Source: DASYAN01 sp036501345
GTDB lineage: Bacteria > Chloroflexota > Ktedonobacteria > Ktedonobacterales > Ktedonobacteraceae
Direction: 5' to 3'
DNA: 10,240 nt
Assembly (NCBI GenBank): GCA_036501345.1
Contig: DASYAN010000497.1
Span: 1 to 10,240 of the forward strand
Positions 5,596-10,240 of this stretch are shown here, piece by piece (position 1 is the stretch's first letter; every line of letters starts with the position of its first letter). The notes beneath the pieces were generated by a model that was not told the DNA's origin, did not search any database, and was given only the letters and a program-made list of their open reading frames with translations. The position numbers and the translations under genes are program-made.

Positions 5596-5685
5596 TAGTT
5601 TCCTGCCTAAGTATAGTTACTAATTAATAGAACAAACATCCTATAATCCATTCACACGACAAGCTATAATCGCACATGAATTTGG

Positions 5686-5714
5686 TTGAACCAGTTGTGT
5701 ATTGCTGATATACT
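5686..5714 (+). promoter_or_regulatory. Sigma-70 promoter of the EF-G2 gene
   Basis: TTGAAC (5686-5691) and TATACT (5709-5714) are separated by exactly 17 bp. Transcription should start near 5721, giving a leader of about 130 nt. The -35 overlaps a short inverted repeat (GGTT-ga-ACC), which could be an operator half or chance. Confidence 0.7.
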
Positions 5715-5809
5715 ACATCTACACATCCATAAAATCAGAAAGGAGTACCAAGTACGACACAGGTTTTCTCTGTACCGAAACAGCTATTTGTGTGCTCAGA
5801 TTACATAGA

Positions 5810-5847
5810 AGGTCTACGACAGACCTCACTACCTAGAAACTGAGGAG
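5810..5847 (+). promoter_or_regulatory. Leader with two exclusive hairpins at the EF-G2 ribosome binding site
   Basis: Stem A is AGGTCT/AGACCT (5810-5815 with 5821-5826). Stem B is CCTCA/TGAGG (5824-5828 with 5841-5845) and would hide the Shine-Dalgarno TGAGGAG (5841-5847). The two share bases 5824-5826 and cannot form together, so stem A would leave the site open. Both stems are short; this could be chance. Confidence 0.35.
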
Positions 5848-5850
5848 AAA

Positions 5851-7914
5851 ATGGGTTTTATGAAGGTTTACAGGGCAGAACAGATTCGTAACATAGCACT
5901 GATCTCTCACGTTGGAACAGGCAAGACATCGCTCATTGATGCAGCACTCTACGACAGTGGTGCCATCACCCGACAGGGAAAGGTTGACGAAGGCACATCG
6001 GTTGTCGATCATGATCCAGAGGAACTCAAACGCCGCATGTCCTTGAATGCCAAAGTGCTACCAGTCGAATGGAAAAACCATAAGATCAACTTTATTGACA
6101 CTCCCGGTTACCCAGACTTCGTTGGTGAAGTCAAAGCTGGCCTCCGCGTCGCCGATGCAGCCTTGGTAGTAGTCACCGCTGAAAAGGGTGTAGAAGTCGG
6201 GACCGAACTTACCTGGAAATATGCAGACGAACGCAAGCTTCCTCGTATTGTACTCGTCAACAAGCTCGATCGCGAAAACACCTCATTTGACCAGGCGCTC
6301 GAGTCACTGCGCCGACAGTTTGGCGTGAAGATCGCTCCTTTACAAATTCCCATTGGAGAGCAGGCTGGCTTCAAAGGTGTGATTGATCTCGTCAGGCAGA
6401 AAGCTTACACTTTTGAAGGCGGCAACAAGATACAGGAAATTCCTATTCCCGCCAACTTGCAGGACCGCATTAGTACCTACCGCGACCAGCTTCTTGAGTC
6501 AGCCGTAGAAAGCGATGACACTGTGATGGAAAAGTTCCTAGAAGGGGAGACGCTCAGCGATGAGGAGGTCCTCACAGTGGTTAAAAAAGGAACGAGTAGT
6601 GGAGAACTTATTCCAGTCTTGTGTGGATCAGCAACGAAAAACATTGGGATACAGACCCTGCTTGATGCAGTCATCGACTATTTACCCAGCCCAGCCGATG
6701 CTGTCCCAGCAGATGTCAAACCCTTTGGCAACGACCTTTCCTTGTTCGTGTTCAAGACAGCAGGTGCACAAGTTGGCACGATTTCAACATTTCGCGTCTA
6801 TAGTGGCACACTTAAAGCCGATAGCCATCTTCACAATATCCAGACCAGAACTGATGAGCGCGTAAGCCAACTGATCATTCCCCGTGGTAAGACTCAGGAA
6901 ACAGCCACAGAGATTTCGGCAGGCGACTTTGGAGCAGTTGCCAAGCTTTCAAATACCCATACCGGCGATACACTCACCAGTAATAAAGATAGAACGACTC
7001 CTCTAGAGCCCATCAGGTTCCCCAACCCTTGCTATACAGTTGCCATTGTTCCAAAGAGTCAGGGAGACTTGGATAAAATGAGTACGGCGATGGCACGTAT
7101 CGTAGAAGAGGATCGTACCATACGTATCTCTCGCGATCCAGAAACAGCTGAAACTCTATTATCGGGCATGGGCGAGTCGCACATTCAGATCCTGATTGAG
7201 AGTATCAAACGTAAGTATGCAACTGATCTGGAAATGCACGAACCGAGTATAGCCTACCGTGAAACCATTCGTAAGAAGGCAAAAGCTAATGGCCGTCACA
7301 AGCGGCAGAGTGGTGGACATGGGCAGTTCGGCGATGTCTGGCTGGAAATTGAGCCTCTACCACGCGATGGCGAGAAGACCTTTGTCTTCGAAGACCGTAT
7401 CGTAGGCGGTGTAGTTCCAGGCCAGTTTATCCCTGGCGTAGAAAAGGGTGTGCGAGAGTCACTTAAACGAGGTTTTGTCTCCGGTCATCCGATGATCTAT
7501 GTCAAGGTCGCCTTGGTCGACGGTAAGTATCACCCGGTAGACTCCTCTGCCCAAGCATTTGAAATTGCTGGTTCGCTCGGCATGCAAGAGGTCGTTCCAC
7601 TGGCCAGCCCGGCGATCCTAGAACCTGTTATGAGCGTCACAATTAACGTTCCCGAAGCAAATATGGGTGACGTTATGAGCGACATCAACACCAAACGTGG
7701 TCGCGTTCAGGGAATGGAATCACAAGAGGATGGAACGCAGACCATCACGGCATATGTCCCCCAGGCTGAAATGCTGCAGTATGCAACGGATCTGCGCTCT
7801 ATCACCCAGGGCCGTGGCTCCTTTACCATGGAACTAGCTAGATACGAAGAAGTACCAGCTAATATCCAGCAGGAACTAACTTCCAAGCAAAAGAAAGCCG
7901 AAGGGGAGAAGTAG
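5851..7914 (+). CDS. fusA: Elongation factor G-like GTPase, EF-G2 type
   Basis: A 687-residue translational GTPase of full EF-G length. The G domain has P-loop 'HVGTGKTS' (20-27), switch II 'DTPGYPDF' (83-90), 'NKLD' (137-140) and 'CGSATKN' (258-264). A G' insertion follows 'NKLD', domain II spans roughly 290-380, domain III holds 'LSGMGESHIQ' (437-446), domain IV starts near 'IAYRETI' (467-473) with loop 'GGHGQFG' (488-494), and domain V lies near the end. Canonical EF-G has His in switch II (DTPGHVDF) and 'RGITI' in switch I; here they are Tyr87-Pro88 and 'RRMSL' (61-65). These are marks of the EF-G2 paralogue group, which includes Thermus thermophilus EF-G-2. It should bind the ribosome and hydrolyse GTP; whether it drives routine translocation is unclear. 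The neighbourhood is not the rpsL-rpsG-tuf operon, which supports a second copy. The start at 5851 has TGAGGAG three bases before it; ATG 5863 is the alternative. Confidence 0.93.
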   Translation: MGFMKVYRAEQIRNIALISHVGTGKTSLIDAALYDSGAITRQGKVDEGTSVVDHDPEELKRRMSLNAKVLPVEWKNHKINFIDTPGYPDFVGEVKAGLRVADAALVVVTAEKGVEVGTELTWKYADERKLPRIVLVNKLDRENTSFDQALESLRRQFGVKIAPLQIPIGEQAGFKGVIDLVRQKAYTFEGGNKIQEIPIPANLQDRISTYRDQLLESAVESDDTVMEKFLEGETLSDEEVLTVVKKGTSSGELIPVLCGSATKNIGIQTLLDAVIDYLPSPADAVPADVKPFGNDLSLFVFKTAGAQVGTISTFRVYSGTLKADSHLHNIQTRTDERVSQLIIPRGKTQETATEISAGDFGAVAKLSNTHTGDTLTSNKDRTTPLEPIRFPNPCYTVAIVPKSQGDLDKMSTAMARIVEEDRTIRISRDPETAETLLSGMGESHIQILIESIKRKYATDLEMHEPSIAYRETIRKKAKANGRHKRQSGGHGQFGDVWLEIEPLPRDGEKTFVFEDRIVGGVVPGQFIPGVEKGVRESLKRGFVSGHPMIYVKVALVDGKYHPVDSSAQAFEIAGSLGMQEVVPLASPAILEPVMSVTINVPEANMGDVMSDINTKRGRVQGMESQEDGTQTITAYVPQAEMLQYATDLRSITQGRGSFTMELARYEEVPANIQQELTSKQKKAEGEK

Positions 7915-7940
7915 ACAGGTTTTTCTAACCTCATAGAATG

Positions 7941-7989
7941 GCCGCCCAGAGATTAGTTCAGCGTAATATGCTCTCTGGGCGGCTTTTTT
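7941..7989 (+). terminator. Rho-independent terminator of the EF-G2 gene
   Basis: A perfect 12-bp GC-rich stem GCCGCCCAGAGA/TCTCTGGGCGGC (7941-7952 with 7972-7983) is followed by TTTTTT. It also separates EF-G2 from the convergent HAMP gene, whose stop codon lies ten bases further on. Confidence 0.95.
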
Positions 7990-7998
7990 GAAGAGAGT

Positions 7999-9747
7999 CT
8001 AAGGCACTTCGACTTGGAAGGTAGTCAAGCTGACCTGCATTTCTTGTATTATACTTCTTAGCTTTGAAGTAGCAGCAATAATTTCTTGAGCAAATTCTAG
8101 ATAGAAACGAGCTAATTCCTGTTTAGACACACTATTAGAGCCTGACGAGAGCAGGCTAGATCCCTTATCCAGAGAACTTCCTTGCGCACTCGTTACAATT
8201 TCACCCTCGATTGTAGTGACGAGAGAGAGAGCATTTGCAATGTTTGTATGCAGCGTATGCATCTCTTGCCCCGCTTTTAGAAGCGTCTGCTGTATCTTTG
8301 ATACTTCCGGTATTGATCTCGTTTCCAATTGTTGGGTGAGATGGTAAGCATGCTCTATCTGTGCCAAAACGGAATTCATTGCCGCTTCAGTTCCTTGATT
8401 AGCAGCCATTTGCATTAGACTGCGCACCTGATGGAGACGCGACAGAGTCTGCTGTGGTAGAGGATGCTGTCCTACGCTCTCTGGGGCCTCAAGCTCATGA
8501 GAAGAAAGAACCCTTTTTGCCACTGCGATAGAACTTTCGGCATGCTTAATCTCCTGTCGGAATACAACATCAATCTGCTGCATAGAGGTGCGGGTTCGCA
8601 GCACAAGACGTCGGAACCGCCCAACAGTCAGGTTAAATGCATTAGCAAGCATTCCAACTGGATCATTGCTTACTGCTGCATTCACGCGTAAGTCACCTGC
8701 ACCTACTACGCGCATATCAGAGAAGAGACTATCTGCTGCGCTAGTAAGTGCATCACGCTGGTGACGTGCTTCTTCAAGTAAACCAACGATGGTATTTAAC
8801 ATGGTATTGACCGAGGCTGCAACCTGAGCTATCTCATCCCTTCCTGAAACAAATACACGGGAGTCAAATCGCCCATCTTCAACAGATTGAACGACATTCC
8901 GTAGGTCTTGCAGGCGGGGAACAATTGTCCCTGAAATAAACCAGCCAACTATGCCAACTGCAATAAATGCTATCAAGGCACCAACGAGCGTTATAATCAA
9001 TTGGTTGCGCTCTTCTATCCCTTCAATAGAAAGGACGGAGTCAGCAAGCTCTCCCTCCGATTGAATGAGTGCACGGAGAGCACTCAGAGCATCATTGTGT
9101 GTAGGGGTTGCTAGATTAGTGTTGAACTGCTGAGCTGCGGCCAAATTGTTATTTTCAATATCGTTGATGATCCCGTTTTGCGCATCACGGTAGGTTTGCC
9201 AAGTTCTCAACGCACTACTAGCGAGCGTCCTTTGTTTGATTATAAGACCGTCACTACCTGCCTCATGGATCAAAGCCTGTTGATCAGGATTCTCATCAAT
9301 CAGGTTATGCTGTGCGTAGTTCGTTAAAATAGTATCGTAGCTACTCGCAAGCCCTTGCACATTTTGGATAGTCTGACCCTGGCTCCCTGACGAACCACCA
9401 GATTGGGCAGTGGCAACCGCTTGATTCAAACCAGTGTTCATAAGTTGGAGAAAGCCATCGCTCTTGGTAAGCTGGCTATTGGAATCTACTAGCCCCCGAT
9501 AAAATTGAGCTTGATTCTGAAGGGTATTTGTACGTTCTATTCCCGTGATACTTGAAACAGCGGCAGCAATAACCGCTGCTGTTAGAAATCCCAGCACTAA
9601 CCGTCGTGCAATAGGCCAACTTAGCAACAGATGATAACCGGGAGCCAGTGGTTTTCTAGGCGAATCTTGTGCAGGACTCCCACTAAATGACTGCGAACGA
9701 AGATGCGGCGGTGCTGGCTTCATCATATGTTGATCTGCAGAATTCAT
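7999..9747 (-). CDS. Double-HAMP transmembrane protein without known output domain
   Basis: A 582-residue membrane sensor-like protein. After a proline/serine-rich cytoplasmic stretch (1-46), TM1 spans about 48-69. An extracytoplasmic helical region with a Gly/Ser/Gln-rich insert (about 116-126) follows to TM2 (249-272). A HAMP domain starts directly after TM2 ('PRLQDLRNVVQSVEDGRFDS', 277-296, through 'GRDEIAQVAASVNTML', 302-317). A second HAMP-like unit follows (about 335-385: 'GAGDLRVNAAV', 'NDPVGMLANAFN'). The rest (386-582) is helical and shows neither the conserved tip of chemotaxis receptors nor histidine kinase boxes. The architecture suggests a PilJ-like or receptor-like signal transducer that lost or replaced its output module; that is inference. 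The start at 9747 has AAGGA ten bases upstream. A possible -10 TCTAAT lies further upstream, but its -35 is poor. No che, pil or kinase gene is adjacent. Confidence 0.85.
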   Translation of the reverse strand: MNSADQHMMKPAPPHLRSQSFSGSPAQDSPRKPLAPGYHLLLSWPIARRLVLGFLTAAVIAAAVSSITGIERTNTLQNQAQFYRGLVDSNSQLTKSDGFLQLMNTGLNQAVATAQSGGSSGSQGQTIQNVQGLASSYDTILTNYAQHNLIDENPDQQALIHEAGSDGLIIKQRTLASSALRTWQTYRDAQNGIINDIENNNLAAAQQFNTNLATPTHNDALSALRALIQSEGELADSVLSIEGIEERNQLIITLVGALIAFIAVGIVGWFISGTIVPRLQDLRNVVQSVEDGRFDSRVFVSGRDEIAQVAASVNTMLNTIVGLLEEARHQRDALTSAADSLFSDMRVVGAGDLRVNAAVSNDPVGMLANAFNLTVGRFRRLVLRTRTSMQQIDVVFRQEIKHAESSIAVAKRVLSSHELEAPESVGQHPLPQQTLSRLHQVRSLMQMAANQGTEAAMNSVLAQIEHAYHLTQQLETRSIPEVSKIQQTLLKAGQEMHTLHTNIANALSLVTTIEGEIVTSAQGSSLDKGSSLLSSGSNSVSKQELARFYLEFAQEIIAATSKLRSIIQEMQVSLTTFQVEVP

Positions 9748-9956
9748 AAAGTTTCATCCTTCTTCATTATTAGCAGTAACATTAGAACTGCGTCCTCGCA
9801 AAAGTAAACAGCGTTACGGGTTTGACTCTGAATCTAAGCCGTTTCTCTACAGGCTTCATCATACCAAGTTTGGCGCTAAGGCGTAGTCTCTCTTTGGAAA
9901 ATGAGTATCTTATCTTCTGAGAGAAACTACAACCTACAGAGCCAATAGAAATGCTG

Positions 9957-9971
9957 AAAAGCATAGCTTTT
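9957..9971 (-). terminator. Small hairpin after the PNYQERP-repeat gene
   Basis: A 6-bp perfect stem AAAAGC/GCTTTT with a 3-nt loop lies about ten bases beyond the stop codon at 9982. It is weak and followed by a mixed-base tail, so it may be only a minor terminator. The other bases of 9748-9956 show no gene. Confidence 0.35.
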
Positions 9972-9981
9972 CCCGCCAATT

Positions 9982-10240
9982 TCACTGCTTATCAGAATCA
10001 AGAGTGATACGGCGTGGTCTGTTCCTCTGATTTTGCCACCATGCGTCGGGCTGAGCATTTCCGCCAGACTGAGATGGATCGACAGGTGGTCTTTCCTGAT
10101 AGTTCGGATTGACAGGTGGCCTTTCCTGATAGTTCGGGCTGCTAGGCCTTTCTTGATAGTTCGGGCTGCTAGGCCTTTCTTGATAATTTGGATTGACGCG
10201 TCCACCTTGTTGATAGTTTGGATTATTAGGCCCAACTTGA
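9982..10240 (-). CDS. PNYQERP-repeat low-complexity protein, N-terminus beyond window
   Basis: An open frame enters from the right edge and ends at TGA 9982-9984, giving 85 visible residues. It begins with five tandem 9-10 residue units around P-N-Y-Q-E-R-P-(P-V-N/S-S). The tail is 'SGGNAQPDAWWQNQ' followed by a basic stretch 'RNRPRRITLDSDKQ'. The composition (Pro, Asn, Tyr, Gln, Arg) suggests a disordered, sticky tail such as those of envelope-associated or RNA-binding proteins, but the folded part lies outside the window and the family cannot be named. It is upstream of the HAMP gene on the same strand, 234 bp away, with a weak hairpin between, so co-transcription is possible. The repeat phase shows this frame is the coding one: substitutions between units are mostly synonymous or conservative here. 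Confidence 0.75.
   Translation of the reverse strand, partial: QVGPNNPNYQQGGRVNPNYQERPSSPNYQERPSSPNYQERPPVNPNYQERPPVDPSQSGGNAQPDAWWQNQRNRPRRITLDSDKQ
10078..10221 (-). repeat. 27-30 bp tandem repeats coding PNYQERP units
   Basis: Five units (10078-10107, 10108-10137, 10138-10164, 10165-10191, 10192-10221) of 30, 30, 27, 27 and 30 bp. The two 27-bp copies are nearly identical (one base difference), a sign of recent duplication. The three 30-bp copies carry one extra codon in the spacer. Confidence 0.85.

Larger units (their letters stand above)
5441..5850. other. A/T-rich intergenic region upstream of EF-G2
   Basis: This stretch has no credible gene; an open plus frame at 5403-5627 has no ribosome binding site and no recognisable domain. 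It holds two TATAAT boxes 23 bp apart (5642 and 5665) without matching -35 elements, the EF-G2 promoter (5686-5714), and a leader of about 130 nt with small hairpins next to the ribosome binding site. Confidence 0.6.

Noticed and set aside
5403..5627. 74-codon plus-strand frame
   Set aside because: It has a GTG start with no ribosome binding site, no recognisable domain, and overlaps hairpins of the structured block.
5642..5670. Two TATAAT boxes 23 bp apart
   Set aside because: Neither has a matching -35 at 16-18 bp; the TTGAAC-N17-TATACT pair just downstream is the better promoter.
10078..10221. Regularly repeated units suggestive of a CRISPR array
   Set aside because: Units are contiguous with no unique spacers and encode an in-frame peptide repeat.
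9927..10235. 102-codon minus-strand frame with an IRKG-type repeat
   Set aside because: This is the PNYQERP repeat read in the wrong frame; the true frame ends at 9982, is open to the edge and has a sensible tail.

Overview
The window is bacterial chromosome of moderate GC. It holds two secreted lipoproteins, a DUF4349 membrane protein, a stand-alone slipin, an orotate phosphoribosyltransferase, a second-type EF-G and a double-HAMP membrane protein. This mix, with Gram-positive-style lipoproteins and strong AGGAGG ribosome binding sites, best fits Chloroflexota, perhaps the Ktedonobacteria. That placement is inference from gene content; no rRNA or other marker here settles it.

Layout. Bases 1-1505 are read leftwards: a lipoprotein cut by the window edge (1-488), a cupredoxin lipoprotein with an amicyanin-type copper loop (719-1111), and tRNA-Glu(CUC) at 1274-1347 with a textbook sigma-70 promoter (1407-1435). 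A DUF4349 protein (1506-2648, minus) and a slipin/SPFH protein (3131-3961, plus) diverge from a 482-bp gap. Part of that gap (2711-2876) can fold into a closed multi-branch structure. The slipin converges on pyrE (4094-4762, minus) across a strong hairpin.

Between pyrE and the divergent EF-G2 gene (5851-7914, plus) lie about 1.1 kb without a convincing gene. Its pyrE-side part (about 4763-5440) is packed with hairpins. One has a GNRA loop and a wobble pair that make sense only if the minus strand is transcribed. Another sits just upstream of pyrE and resembles the terminal hairpin of IS200/IS605-family elements. I read this as a degenerate or stand-alone structured RNA element, possibly of the IS200/IS605/OMEGA type, or else a long pyrE leader. 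It is the most interesting part of the window. The EF-G2 side holds a good promoter (5686-5714) and a leader with two mutually exclusive hairpins, one of which covers the ribosome binding site.

The right end is again leftward: a double-HAMP membrane protein with no recognisable output domain (7999-9747), and the C-terminal part of a low-complexity PNYQERP-repeat protein (9982 to the edge).

Each gene appears to be its own transcription unit, and most are closed by a visible intrinsic terminator, so there is no multi-gene pathway here. The themes are cell envelope (two lipoproteins, DUF4349, slipin, HAMP protein) and housekeeping (tRNA-Glu, PyrE, EF-G2). Two real coding regions run off the window edges (1-488 and 9982-10240).
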